In this document: one piece after another, positions 10,873-19,398 of the stretch
Numbering within the stretch: position 1 is the stretch's first letter
Layout of the letters: each line of letters opens with the position of its first letter
DNA from: Hoskinsella mucinilytica
Lineage (GTDB): Bacteria > Bacillota_I > Bacilli_A > Erysipelotrichales > Erysipelotrichaceae
DNA length: 52,884 nucleotides
Reading direction: 5' to 3'
Assembly: GCF_045223415.1 (NCBI RefSeq)
Contig: NZ_JBEQZJ010000028.1
Span: 1 to 52,884 of the forward strand
Translations under genes and position numbers: made by a program
Notes under the pieces: model-generated
What the model was told of the DNA's origin: nothing
Databases searched by the model: none
What the model saw: only the letters and a program-made list of their open reading frames with translations

Positions 10873-12186
10873 ATGAATTACACAACACAGATGGATGCCG
10901 CTAGAAAGCATATCATCACAAAAGAAATGGAAGCTGTAGCTGCTTATGAACAAATGGATATACAAGATGTTTTAACTTATGTAGCGAAAGGACAAATCGT
11001 CATACCTGCGAATAAGCGCCATACTTGTTTAAAACCTTATGGAATCGGACGAATGTTGAAAACGAAAATCAATGTAAATCTTGGAACAAGCAAGGATTGT
11101 TTGGATCTTGATATGGAAATGGAAAAGGTTCATCATGCGATCGATATGGGCGCAGAAGCAATCATGGATCTAAGCTCTTTTGGAGATACAAGAGCGTTTC
11201 GTAAGAAATTGACACAAGAATGTCCTGCAATCATAGGAACCGTACCGATTTATGATGCGGTAGTTTATTACCATAAGGCATTAAAGGATATCACGACACA
11301 GGAGTGGATCGATGTCTTTCGTATGCATGCACAAGATGGTGTAGATTTTATGACGATTCATTGTGGTATCAACAAACGAACTGCGCAAAGATTTAAAGAA
11401 AATAAAAGGATCACCAATATTGTATCTCGTGGTGGTTCTATCATCTTTGCTTGGATGGAACTTACCGGAAACGAAAATCCGTTTTATGAGCGATATGAGG
11501 AAGTGTTGGAAATATGCCAAGCATATGATGTTACCTTAAGTCTTGGGGATGCATGTCGCCCGGGCTGTATTGAGGATGGAAGTGATATATCACAAATTGA
11601 AGAATTGGTTACCCTTGGTGAATTGACAAAGCGTGCATGGGAAAAGAATGTACAGGTCATCATTGAAGGACCTGGTCATATGCCATTGAATCAGATTCAG
11701 GCTAATATGGAAATTCAAAATACCATTTGTCAAGGAGCACCGTTTTATGTGCTTGGACCGATCGTTACCGATATCGCACCGGGTTATGATCATATCACTG
11801 CGGCCATTGGCGGAGCAATTGCGGCAACCTATGGTGCTAGCTTTTTATGCTATGTAACTCCTGCAGAACATTTACGTTTACCGAATGTAGATGATGTGAA
11901 AGAGGGAATCATTGCATCTAAGATTGCGGCACATGCGGCAGATGTTGCCAAAGGTGTCAAAGGGGCAATCGATTGGGATCATAAGATGGCCTTAGCTAGA
12001 AGAAATCTTGATTGGGAAGCTATGTTTGATACTGCCATTGATCCGGAAAAAGCAAGACGATATCGTAAAGACAGCACACCGGAAAGAGAAGATACTTGTA
12101 CGATGTGTGGAAAAATGTGTGCGATTCGTAATATGAATAAGATACTAAATGGAGAAAATGTAACGATCATGGAGGAAGAAGCCTAG
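10873..12186 (+). CDS. thiC: Phosphomethylpyrimidine synthase ThiC
   Basis: ThiC is a radical-SAM enzyme that converts aminoimidazole ribotide to HMP phosphate, the pyrimidine half of thiamine. The 437-residue length matches the short form found in clostridia and archaea rather than the ~600-residue Bacillus form. Recognisable motifs include LGDACRPGC, EGPGHMPL, GPIVTDIAPGYDH and a C-terminal CTMCGKMC cluster (C-x2-C-x3-C) for the 4Fe-4S centre. I chose the ATG at 10873 because AGGAGG (10861-10866) is 6 nt upstream; the in-frame ATG at 10867 directly abuts the Shine-Dalgarno sequence. It stands alone here: no thiE, thiD or thiazole genes are nearby. Expression is controlled by the TPP riboswitch just upstream. 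Confidence 0.96.
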   Translation: MNYTTQMDAARKHIITKEMEAVAAYEQMDIQDVLTYVAKGQIVIPANKRHTCLKPYGIGRMLKTKINVNLGTSKDCLDLDMEMEKVHHAIDMGAEAIMDLSSFGDTRAFRKKLTQECPAIIGTVPIYDAVVYYHKALKDITTQEWIDVFRMHAQDGVDFMTIHCGINKRTAQRFKENKRITNIVSRGGSIIFAWMELTGNENPFYERYEEVLEICQAYDVTLSLGDACRPGCIEDGSDISQIEELVTLGELTKRAWEKNVQVIIEGPGHMPLNQIQANMEIQNTICQGAPFYVLGPIVTDIAPGYDHITAAIGGAIAATYGASFLCYVTPAEHLRLPNVDDVKEGIIASKIAAHAADVAKGVKGAIDWDHKMALARRNLDWEAMFDTAIDPEKARRYRKDSTPEREDTCTMCGKMCAIRNMNKILNGENVTIMEEEA

Positions 12187-12200
12187 TGCTTCTTTTTTTC
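12176..12200 (+). terminator. thiC terminator overlapping the stop codon
   Basis: AGAAGC (12177-12182) pairs with GCTTCT (12188-12193) around a loop containing the TAG stop, followed by a run of T. Confidence 0.8.
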
Positions 12201-12225
12201 ATGCATGAGAAAAATATGAATTTCG

Positions 12226-12258
12226 TGTGACTATTTTGTTACTGTGATACTTTATACT
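12226..12258 (+). promoter_or_regulatory. Promoter A with SARP-like 11-bp direct repeats
   Basis: Boxes TGTGAC (12226-12231) and TGTTAC (12237-12242) start 11 bp apart. A -10 hexamer TATACT (12253-12258) starts 16 bp after the second box. There is no good -35 hexamer; the boxes occupy that position, as in activator-dependent SARP promoters. It drives the 12308-14519 operon. Confidence 0.75.
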
Positions 12259-12307
12259 AAGAATAGAATTGATAAGAAACTTTAAATGAATGAGAGGAAA
12301 TGATCCT

Positions 12308-12946
12308 ATGAAGAAAATAGTAATGGTTACAACAGCAGCTTTTCTGCTTCTATTTCTGGTTTATCAAGGCTCCATGGCATTCTTCCATGCGGAAACGCAA
12401 GTTGGCGCTAATATCAGTGCGGGAAGCTTAGGTATTGAGCTAGTGCAAGATAGTCAAGATGAAAAAGCTGTGAAAACCGAAGATGGTATACAGATTGCAT
12501 CTGTGATGCCAGGTGATGAAATCGATAGCAGTGCATATATCAAAAACGTAAAGGATCACACCCTTTATGTCAGAGTAACCGCAACGAAATATTGGGAAGA
12601 TGCTATTGGTACTAAATTACCCGATGCGGATGCTTCCTTGATTACATTAAATACCAAGGATACAAAGAATTGGATCATCAAAGATGATGCTGAAAACTCT
12701 AATTCAGAGAATGTGTATTTCTATTATCGTTTACCGATCAAAGCAAATGAAATCTCTACGAACCTGATGGACGCAATTAAGATCAGTTCAAAACTGAGTG
12801 ATGAAACCTATCATGATTATCGCATTGCGTTAACCTTAGAAGTCGATGCAGTACAAAGTATTTCCGGAACAGACGCTGTCTTATCTGAATGGGGAGCTGA
12901 TATCGAATTGGATGCAGATGGAAACATCTTATCCGTAGATGATTGA
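12308..12946 (+). CDS. TasA/CalY-like matrix protein with SipW-type signal peptide (1)
   Basis: This 212-residue secreted protein has the N-terminus MKKIVMV, a hydrophobic stretch and then SMAFFHAETQVGANISAG, the arrangement of TasA/camelysin precursors processed by SipW. The mature part has the typical motif VMPGDEID (compare LKPGD in TasA) followed by a beta-rich domain. Members of this family assemble into extracellular fibres in biofilms. The ATG at 12308 is preferred over 12290 because a GAGAGGA Shine-Dalgarno sequence lies 8 nt upstream. It is the first gene of an operon with two further surface proteins and its promoter carries the 11-bp repeats. It has no C-terminal anchor. Fibre-forming ability is inferred from the family. 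Confidence 0.82.
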   Translation: MKKIVMVTTAAFLLLFLVYQGSMAFFHAETQVGANISAGSLGIELVQDSQDEKAVKTEDGIQIASVMPGDEIDSSAYIKNVKDHTLYVRVTATKYWEDAIGTKLPDADASLITLNTKDTKNWIIKDDAENSNSENVYFYYRLPIKANEISTNLMDAIKISSKLSDETYHDYRIALTLEVDAVQSISGTDAVLSEWGADIELDADGNILSVDD

Positions 12947-12970
12947 TGATTTGATAAAGGAGGAACGAGA

Positions 12971-13684
12971 ATGAAAAAGAATAAATACTTCCTTGTAGCT
13001 TTCCTAGCCATGGCGATGTTTCTAACACCGATTCACGCTGAGGAATCTGATGGAAACATGGGCTTGACCTTTGAGGGAGACAGTGAGAAATTCATTACGT
13101 ATGAACAAAACAGTGCATATGAAAATATGGCTCCCGGTGAAGAACGATTACAGGAAATCAAACTGACAAATGAAGATTACAGAGAAATGAAGTTTTATGT
13201 AAGAAGCGAATATACCAAACCACTAGGTGAAGGAATCGCAAATGAAGAAATCGCATATGATATCGAATTTTCAAATAATGGAGAAACCTTCTATACAGGT
13301 AAAATCGGTGGTATGAACAAGAGCAATATGGAATCTCTTGAAAACAATTATTTATTAAAGACATTAAAACAAGGAGAATCCACAACTGTGATGATGAAGA
13401 TCAAAGTCGATGGAGATTCTATGGATAATACTTATCAAAATACACAAGGTATGTTGAATTTAATATTCTCAGTGGAATATGAAGAAAATACACCGATTGA
13501 AAAGGTCGTAACCGTTGTAAAGAAAATTCCGGTAATCAATCAGATTCCCGGTGTCAATACAGGTGATACGACGACCATCGGTATGATCCTTGGCTTATTT
13601 ACAGCAAGTATCGTTGTATTGATTCTATTGGTAGTTTCAAAATTAAGAAAAAGAAAGGATGAGGAGCATGAAAAAGTATCATAA
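12971..13684 (+). CDS. Secreted, C-terminally membrane-tethered surface protein
   Basis: This 237-residue protein has a classical signal peptide ending near PIHA (residue ~23), a beta-rich extracellular body, a TG motif (GVNTGD), one hydrophobic helix (~200-222) and a basic tail KLRKRK. It resembles sortase-like anchors but lacks a canonical LPXTG, so it is either a single-pass membrane protein or a substrate of a variant sortase. AAAGGAGG precedes the ATG. It lies 24 nt after the TasA-like gene and overlaps the next gene by 17 bp, so all three are one transcript. A role as a cell-surface base or anchor for the TasA-like fibre is plausible from context, comparable to accessory genes in other TasA operons, but no specific family was recognised. 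Confidence 0.75.
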   Translation: MKKNKYFLVAFLAMAMFLTPIHAEESDGNMGLTFEGDSEKFITYEQNSAYENMAPGEERLQEIKLTNEDYREMKFYVRSEYTKPLGEGIANEEIAYDIEFSNNGETFYTGKIGGMNKSNMESLENNYLLKTLKQGESTTVMMKIKVDGDSMDNTYQNTQGMLNLIFSVEYEENTPIEKVVTVVKKIPVINQIPGVNTGDTTTIGMILGLFTASIVVLILLVVSKLRKRKDEEHEKVS

Positions 13685-14519
13685 CATAATAAAAGCTTTC
13701 ACAGGATTATTGATGGCATGTATGTTCCTCTTTCCTGTCACCATAACAAAGATTCAAGCTGCTGAATATGAAATCGTGTTTAAGGCCGGTGCTCATGGCA
13801 CGGTCAATGGTCAAAAAGAAGTTTCCTATCGTTTATCAACAAATGATGTTTTCCCGGATGAGCCGGTTGTTACTGCACAAGAAGGCTATGTATTCAAAGG
13901 ATGGAACAAAGAACTTCCTGATGTCGGATCAAAAGTAAGTGGAAAAACAGTTTATGTTGCGAAATATGGTGTTGTGATCAATGGTGTTACTTATACCGTA
14001 CGCTATGTAGATGAAAATAAAACAGATATCGCAACTCCGAAAACAATGCTTGGAGAACAAGGCAGTAGTATTACGGAACGTGCGAAAACAGTAGCCGGAT
14101 ATACGTATCAACAAAGCGAACAGACCTTTACCTTAACCAATGAAATGGAAATTCAGTTTGTTTATACTTTAACCAATCCTAACGAAGTCATTCGTTATGA
14201 AACGATAACCGAAGAAGAAATAATCAACCAGGTTCAAAATCAACAAACCCCAAATAATACGCCGGTTGTAACGCCAAATCCTGAAGGCGATCAAACGGAA
14301 ATAAATATTCCCGATAATGATCAGCCACAAGATGATGGACAAGATGAACCAGGTGATGAGGATGAAGTAGATATTCCTGACAACGAGCAACCACAATCTG
14401 ATGGTAGAGGACCAAGTTATGCTACCATTGCAAGTATTGGTGGATTAGCCATCCTTCTTGGTGGTTTGGTGTTCTTCTATTTCGTTAAGAAAAATAAAGA
14501 ACAAGCAGCAGAAGAATAA
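13668..14519 (+). CDS. MucBP-like surface protein with C-terminal transmembrane anchor
   Basis: This 283-residue protein has a signal peptide ending at about KIQAA, an InlB B-repeat-like segment (GYVFKGWNKELPDVG), a MucBP-like repeat (YTVRYVDENKTDIA to FVYTL), an acidic Pro/Asp/Gln-rich stalk with the repeated motif IPDN-x-QPQ, and a terminal hydrophobic helix with a lysine-rich tail. MucBP and B-repeat domains are known in surface adhesins. The ATG at 13668 is preferred to 13659 because AAAGGA is 8-9 nt upstream. It overlaps the preceding gene by 17 bp, suggesting translational coupling. No LPXTG is present; the protein is probably held in the membrane. Confidence 0.78.
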   Translation: MKKYHNIIKAFTGLLMACMFLFPVTITKIQAAEYEIVFKAGAHGTVNGQKEVSYRLSTNDVFPDEPVVTAQEGYVFKGWNKELPDVGSKVSGKTVYVAKYGVVINGVTYTVRYVDENKTDIATPKTMLGEQGSSITERAKTVAGYTYQQSEQTFTLTNEMEIQFVYTLTNPNEVIRYETITEEEIINQVQNQQTPNNTPVVTPNPEGDQTEINIPDNDQPQDDGQDEPGDEDEVDIPDNEQPQSDGRGPSYATIASIGGLAILLGGLVFFYFVKKNKEQAAEE

Positions 14520-14529
14520 GAAATCAAAC

Positions 14530-14570
14530 AACACAGCTGTCAAATAAAACTTGATAGCTGTGTTTCTTTC
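14530..14570 (+). terminator. Strong intrinsic terminator
   Basis: AACACAGCTGTCAA pairs with TTGATAGCTGTGTT over 14 bp (one wobble), 7-nt loop, then T-rich sequence. It separates the surface operon from the first signal peptidase gene. Confidence 0.88.
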
Positions 14571-14658
14571 ATAAAAGGATAGGTATCACAAGGCTTTCCT
14601 TGATTATGAAAGCGTTGTGTGAGAAAATAGAAACAGAAATATACGTGGAGGTAATGTT

Positions 14659-15150
14659 ATGTTAAAGAAAATATGCAATGCGTTCATTGGTGTCATCATT
14701 GTATGCCTGTTGATCATTGCTTCAGCTTTGTTGTTACCGGGACTATTCGGTTATCAAAGCTTTGCGGTCATCAGTGGTAGTATGGAACCGGGTATCCCTG
14801 TAGGATCGATCGTATATGCAAAAGAAGTTCCTTTTGATGATTTAAAAACAGGTGATATCATTAGTTTCACTGTATCAGGTAATACCAAAGTAACGCATCG
14901 TATTCAAGGAATAGATAAGGAGCATCAATCCTTCACTACTAAGGGAGATGCAAATAATGTAGAGGATGGAGATCCTGTTAGCTATCAGAATGTGATAGGA
15001 AAAGTCGCTTTGTCTATTCCATTCTTAGGTTATTTAAGTGTTTATATCAAAACACCAATCGGTATCGCAGTTGCTTGTGGTGTTGTCTTTGTATTATTGA
15101 TCTTGAATTTTCTTCCAGAAGTTGTGGAAAAGGATAAAAAGAAGGAATAA
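14659..15150 (+). CDS. sipW: SipW-type signal peptidase I (1)
   Basis: This 163-residue membrane protease has an N-terminal helix (~10-30), the catalytic motif SGSMEP (Ser41) and THRI, where the general base Lys of ordinary bacterial signal peptidases is replaced by His80 as in SipW/ER-type enzymes. TKGD (Asp97) follows, with a C-terminal helix (~133-152). In Bacillus the equivalent enzyme processes TasA and TapA. The ATG follows GGAGG. The gene is bounded by terminators on both sides and so has its own promoter. Its upstream region lacks the paired boxes found at five neighbouring promoters but has an inverted repeat GCTTTC-N9-GAAAGC (14593-14613). Likely substrates are the TasA-like precursors in the locus. 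Confidence 0.93.
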   Translation: MLKKICNAFIGVIIVCLLIIASALLLPGLFGYQSFAVISGSMEPGIPVGSIVYAKEVPFDDLKTGDIISFTVSGNTKVTHRIQGIDKEHQSFTTKGDANNVEDGDPVSYQNVIGKVALSIPFLGYLSVYIKTPIGIAVACGVVFVLLILNFLPEVVEKDKKKE

Positions 15151-15157
15151 ACATTGT

Positions 15158-15204
15158 GAGCATTTCCATGAAAGTGTCATTCACTTATGGGAATGCTCTT
15201 TTAT
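15158..15204 (+). terminator. Strong intrinsic terminator
   Basis: GAGCATTTCCAT (15158-15169) pairs with ATGGGAATGCTC (15187-15198), with an inner AGTG/CACT pairing, then TTTT. Confidence 0.88.
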
Positions 15205-15228
15205 TATGTAAATCAAAAATAGAGTTGG

Positions 15229-15261
15229 TATGACCATGTTGTTACCATTTCGTTATAAACT
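15229..15261 (+). promoter_or_regulatory. Promoter B with SARP-like 11-bp direct repeats
   Basis: Boxes TATGAC (15229-15234) and TGTTAC (15240-15245), 11 bp apart; -10 hexamer TAAACT (15256-15261) starts 16 bp after the second box. It lies about 45 bp before the TasA-like gene at 15306. Confidence 0.7.
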
Positions 15262-15305
15262 GGTATTGTAAAAAGAAAGAAACGATAAAATTTTTAAAGG
15301 AGAAG

Positions 15306-15947
15306 ATGAAGATGAATAAGAAAAAATTAACAGTTATGGTAACAAGTTTGGCATTAGTTGGATTGATTGGTGTAGGAGCATCCCTTGCTTATTTTACTGA
15401 TCAGGATTCAGCAACCAATATCATTACAATGGGACATGTAGATATTGATTTAACAGAACCTAATTATCCAGGTAATGATACAGAAGGAAAAATTGAAAAT
15501 GTAAAACCAGGCGATGAAATTGTAAAAGACCCTACCATCACAGTACAACAGGGATCTGAAAATTCTTATGTAAGAGCAAAAATTACAGTTGAAGGTCTTG
15601 ATGAGGAACATGCAAATTTATTACTTGCGAAAAATGAGGATGGAAGCTATGTCTATTTAAATATCAATACCAATGATTGGTTAGAATCTGATGGATATTT
15701 CTATTATGTAGGCGATGCAGGTAATGGAAAAGATGGCGTTTTAAAAGCCGGACAATCTGTTGAGTTATTTACTACTGTTACGATTCCTGGATTAGGTTGG
15801 GGCAATGAAATGGCGGATAAGAGCTTTAGTATCTTGGTAAGTGCAGAAGCAATCCAGGCTGCGAACTTCGAGCCTAGCACAAACAATGGTGTTTATGGAT
15901 GGTTTGAAAACGGAACAAGCATCACACCTGAAACTTATAACAAGTAA
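15306..15947 (+). CDS. TasA/CalY-like matrix protein with SipW-type signal peptide (2)
   Basis: The N-terminus contains LVGLIGVGASLAYFTDQDSA, close to the TasA/camelysin leader pattern (small residues, then AxF, then a short acidic-polar stretch). It is followed by MGHVDIDL and the conserved VKPGDEI turn. The mature domain of about 185 residues is beta-rich and ends without an anchor. This is probably a fibre subunit secreted through SipW. Two in-frame ATGs exist: AAAGGAG (15296-15302) is 3 nt from the ATG at 15306 and 9 nt from the one at 15312, so 15312 (MNKKKLTVMV) may be the true start. It is monocistronic between terminators and has its own repeat-bearing promoter. Confidence 0.85.
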   Translation: MKMNKKKLTVMVTSLALVGLIGVGASLAYFTDQDSATNIITMGHVDIDLTEPNYPGNDTEGKIENVKPGDEIVKDPTITVQQGSENSYVRAKITVEGLDEEHANLLLAKNEDGSYVYLNINTNDWLESDGYFYYVGDAGNGKDGVLKAGQSVELFTTVTIPGLGWGNEMADKSFSILVSAEAIQAANFEPSTNNGVYGWFENGTSITPETYNK

Positions 15948-15959
15948 AACAACTTATGA

Positions 15960-15985
15960 AGAGGCGAGAAATCGTCTCTTTTTCT
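15960..15985 (+). terminator. Intrinsic terminator
   Basis: AGAGGCGA pairs with TCGTCTCT (one G-U) around GAAA, followed by TTTTT. Confidence 0.82.
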
Positions 15986-16031
15986 ATGTTTCGGTTATTT
16001 TTTGTTCTATTGTAATAAAAAAAGAAATGGT

Positions 16032-16064
16032 TGTGACCAGTGCGTGACTGTTTGATGTTATCAT
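16032..16064 (+). promoter_or_regulatory. Promoter C with SARP-like 11-bp direct repeats
   Basis: Boxes TGTGAC (16032-16037) and CGTGAC (16043-16048), 11 bp apart; -10-like TATCAT (16059-16064) starts 16 bp after the second box. Serves the fibro-slime adhesin and the TasA-like gene coupled to it. Confidence 0.68.
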
Positions 16065-16142
16065 ATACATGTAAAAATAGTAAAACAACAGATACCTTGT
16101 TAGAATGAATGAGTGAAAAAGGTACTCTGAAAGGAGAACATC

Positions 16143-19100
16143 ATGGAAAATACCAAAAAAATTTATAAATATGTCATCTCAATGATTTGCTTACTCATGG
16201 TATTTACAACTATGAATAGCAATCTGTTATATGCACAAGAAGATGAGGCTACAACGTATGCTACAGGTGGTCAATTAGATACGGTTAGTAATAAAAAAGA
16301 TAATATCACGTTGAATCTTTTTGACTATTCAACAGGAAATACAGAAAATGTAGGTGATTTGAATAATGTTGGTATCAATAAAGATCATATCATGAAATTC
16401 AGAAATTTTATGAATTCAAGTACGGATGTACGTCTACCAATGAATGATTATACAGGAAGTAAAAGTCCAAGACAAAACATTGTTAGTAATGAGTTAGATG
16501 AAAAAGGTTATCCAAGATTAAATAAAAACGGTGAATCTTTATCATATCTGTTTGATACAACTGAGCAAGCAGAGGGAAAACAAACGTATAGTGATATGGA
16601 TCATCTGTTTACGAAAGATAAAGATGGTTATTATATCTTTGATAGTAATAAAAGTTATGCAGAAGCAAATACTGCTCAAAAAACATTTAATGTTTATGAA
16701 AACACAGGCTTAAAAGTTTTCTATCCTTTTGATAAATATACAGAAATATTGAAAAAAAGTTTGGGTACTACAAATACAGGATATCGTTATTTAAGTGCTG
16801 ATAATGCCAATCATTATTTTGGTTTAACAATGTCAGCTACCTTCTATCAACCTAAAGAAGGGCAGATTGATGGTAAGGATATGATATTTGAATTTTCCGG
16901 AGATGATGATGTTTGGGTATTTATTGATGGAAAGCTAGTATTGGATTTAGGTGGTATTCATGATGCAACAAGCGGATCCATTAACTTCAAAACTGGAGTA
17001 GTTAGGGTAAATGGTAACGAGCAAAAAGATAAACAATTGAATAAGGAAGATTTTGGGGATTATAGCCAGCATACCATTGATTTCTTTTATTTAGAAAGAG
17101 GAAATTATGCTTCAAATTGTGAATTAAAGTTTAATCTTCCTACCATTCCTAAGAATTCTGTTATCGTCACAAAGGAGATAGAAACAGAAAAAGGTCAAAG
17201 TGTAAATTATGGCCAAAATATTGATTTTGAATTCAATATCAAAAAACAAGGTGAAAATCTTGTAAATACAGATTATACGATTGAAGCAAACGGTACTACC
17301 ATTGGAAAAGGAACAACAGATGGTAATGGTAATTTTACATTAAGACATGGACAAAGTGCAGTGTTTGAAGGCTTTTATGCAAATGAGTATTATGAAGTAA
17401 CGGAAATCGGTGCTTCTCTGGAAGGCTATAAAGTAACAGTAAATGAAACGAAAGTTGAAATAAAAGATAGTCAAGGTGAGCTTGTCGGTTATAAAAAAGC
17501 TGCATCATCAGGTGTGGTATCTGTTGATGAAGAATCTTCTTTGACATTCAAGAATATTGTAAAAGAAACTGCAGAATTAGATATCAAAAAGCAATTAGCA
17601 GAAGGTGAAACAGATACAGATAAAGAATTCTTGATTCAGTTAAAGTTAAATGGCGAACTTTATGACGGTACCTATAATATAGGAGAATCTAAATATATAC
17701 AGGCAAAAAACGGTATTATCAAATTAAAAGCAAATCAAACCGCATCTATTTCAGGCTTACCTTATGGCGCAAGCTTTGAAGTACAAGAGGTATTAGATGG
17801 AACATATCTTCCTTCTTATGACGTAAGCGGTGATTCATATGATAAAATATCAGGTGACTATGCTGAAACAGAATTCGCATATGGTAAAATTGCAGGTGAT
17901 AGTTCTGTGACCGTTACCAATAAGAAAATAGATATCAAAGATGATAAAACAAGTGTTAGTGTTACAAAGACTTGGAAAAATTCTGAAAAATACGATTTAC
18001 CAGAAAGTATTGAAGTGACTTTATATGAAGATATTGATCAGAATGGTAAGGTGGATACTACAGATAAAGCCATAGATAAAGATGTATTGAATGCAGAAAA
18101 TAACTGGAATAAAACATGGAATGGGCTTGATGGTAACAAGCAATATGTAGTGGAAGAGAAATATCCGGATGGCTATCAGCAAGTTAGTGTAACACAAAGT
18201 AATAGTGTAAAAGATATTAAAGTGGTTTCTAAAGACGTTGGTGTTCAAAAATCATTGAAATATCGTATTGGAGAAAATAACTTAGTATTAGCAAAATCCA
18301 ATAACAAATACGTTATTTGGACAGCTGTAGATTTAAACTTAAACAATAGCCAGAAACAAGCAGTTATCAATGAAATCAACAAATTGAATTTAACTAGCAA
18401 ATTAACAACAAATAAAGTAAATTTCGTATATGGATCAAATGGTGTTGAATATACACCAGATGATGCACAAGGAACATTATCCTTCTCTGGTTCAGCTTGG
18501 GAAAGTTTCTCAGTTATGACTTATGCTCGAAACATTGATGTTCAGATGGTCAATACACTGGATACTGACAAAAAGACATCTCTAACAGTAGAGAAAGCAT
18601 GGGTTGGAGATAATGAAGAAACCAGACCAGATTCTATTACCGTTGAGCTTTTGAAAAACGGTGTAGAAACCGGTGAAACAGCAACGATAAAAGCTGATAA
18701 AAATGGTAACTGGACGCATACCTTTGAAAATTTAGACTATTACGGTCTAAAAGATGGAAACTATATTGTCAATCAATATTCTGTAAAAGAAACTAAAATC
18801 GGAGATAAAATTGTTGTTGATGATGCTGGAAATGGCTATGTTGTTACTGTTGGAGAGATAAAGGATCAAGTTGTGACGATAACCAATAAACAGCAGCTAG
18901 GTTCTTTGAAGATCATCAAATCCATTGATAATGCAGATTATCCACTTGGTGGTCCGATCTTCACATTTAAGATCACTGATAGTCATGGAAATGTATATTA
19001 TCGTACCCTTCGATTTGAAGAAGGCGATGGATATACTAAGGAAACCGTGATTGAAGATCTTCCATTAGGAACAGCAACTGTTGAAGAATTGGATACCATC

Positions 19101-19397
19101 AGATATACTTGTACATCTGAAGTGAAACAATCTGTAAAAGTTGTATATCCAGAAGGTGCAGAAGTTAAATATACAAATAAATTAACGAATGATGATGATT
19201 TCTCTCATACCGATGTTGTAGAAAACTTCTTCACCGTGAATGAAGATGGTAGTGTGACAATTGAAAAAAAATTAACAAAAAATGCATCAGTAACTGAAGA
19301 GAAAAAAGATGTTAAGTTTAATTTCACAGAGTCACTTCCTGAAATGGTATTAAGAGGAAAAATGTTGCTATCTAGCGTATTAAAGGGGGTAGAGTAA
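16143..19397 (+). CDS. Fibro-slime / Cna-B-repeat secreted adhesin
   Basis: This 1084-residue protein has a signal peptide (cleavage near LLYA, residue ~31). A fibro-slime/PA14-like domain (~50-340) has the core FSGDDDVWVFIDGKLVLDLG and the motif HTIDFFYLERG. A series of SpaA/Cna-B-type beta domains follows (~345-1080) with motifs ISGLPYGASFEVQEV, VTKTWKN and VEKAWVGDNEETRPDSI. An unrecognised segment of ~110 residues (about nt 18230-18560, NNKYVIWTAVDLNLNNSQ) interrupts the Cna-B series. Known relatives are extracellular adhesins or slime-matrix proteins. Unusually, the C-terminus ends in a Cna-B strand and a short tail with no LPXTG and no membrane helix, so retention would need non-covalent association, perhaps with the co-expressed TasA-like fibre. 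GGAGA precedes the ATG. Confidence 0.85.
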   Translation: MENTKKIYKYVISMICLLMVFTTMNSNLLYAQEDEATTYATGGQLDTVSNKKDNITLNLFDYSTGNTENVGDLNNVGINKDHIMKFRNFMNSSTDVRLPMNDYTGSKSPRQNIVSNELDEKGYPRLNKNGESLSYLFDTTEQAEGKQTYSDMDHLFTKDKDGYYIFDSNKSYAEANTAQKTFNVYENTGLKVFYPFDKYTEILKKSLGTTNTGYRYLSADNANHYFGLTMSATFYQPKEGQIDGKDMIFEFSGDDDVWVFIDGKLVLDLGGIHDATSGSINFKTGVVRVNGNEQKDKQLNKEDFGDYSQHTIDFFYLERGNYASNCELKFNLPTIPKNSVIVTKEIETEKGQSVNYGQNIDFEFNIKKQGENLVNTDYTIEANGTTIGKGTTDGNGNFTLRHGQSAVFEGFYANEYYEVTEIGASLEGYKVTVNETKVEIKDSQGELVGYKKAASSGVVSVDEESSLTFKNIVKETAELDIKKQLAEGETDTDKEFLIQLKLNGELYDGTYNIGESKYIQAKNGIIKLKANQTASISGLPYGASFEVQEVLDGTYLPSYDVSGDSYDKISGDYAETEFAYGKIAGDSSVTVTNKKIDIKDDKTSVSVTKTWKNSEKYDLPESIEVTLYEDIDQNGKVDTTDKAIDKDVLNAENNWNKTWNGLDGNKQYVVEEKYPDGYQQVSVTQSNSVKDIKVVSKDVGVQKSLKYRIGENNLVLAKSNNKYVIWTAVDLNLNNSQKQAVINEINKLNLTSKLTTNKVNFVYGSNGVEYTPDDAQGTLSFSGSAWESFSVMTYARNIDVQMVNTLDTDKKTSLTVEKAWVGDNEETRPDSITVELLKNGVETGETATIKADKNGNWTHTFENLDYYGLKDGNYIVNQYSVKETKIGDKIVVDDAGNGYVVTVGEIKDQVVTITNKQQLGSLKIIKSIDNADYPLGGPIFTFKITDSHGNVYYRTLRFEEGDGYTKETVIEDLPLGTATVEELDTIRYTCTSEVKQSVKVVYPEGAEVKYTNKLTNDDDFSHTDVVENFFTVNEDGSVTIEKKLTKNASVTEEKKDVKFNFTESLPEMVLRGKMLLSSVLKGVE

Positions 19398-19398
19398 G

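Noticed and set aside
14618..14623. TGTGAG upstream of the first sipW as a degenerate SARP box
   Set aside because: No second box at 11 bp on either side and no -10 at the required distance.
19330..19397. Frameshift hiding an LPXTG tail on the fibro-slime protein
   Set aside because: SLPEM resembles the start of a sorting motif, but alternative frames hit stops within a few codons and encode no hydrophobic helix.
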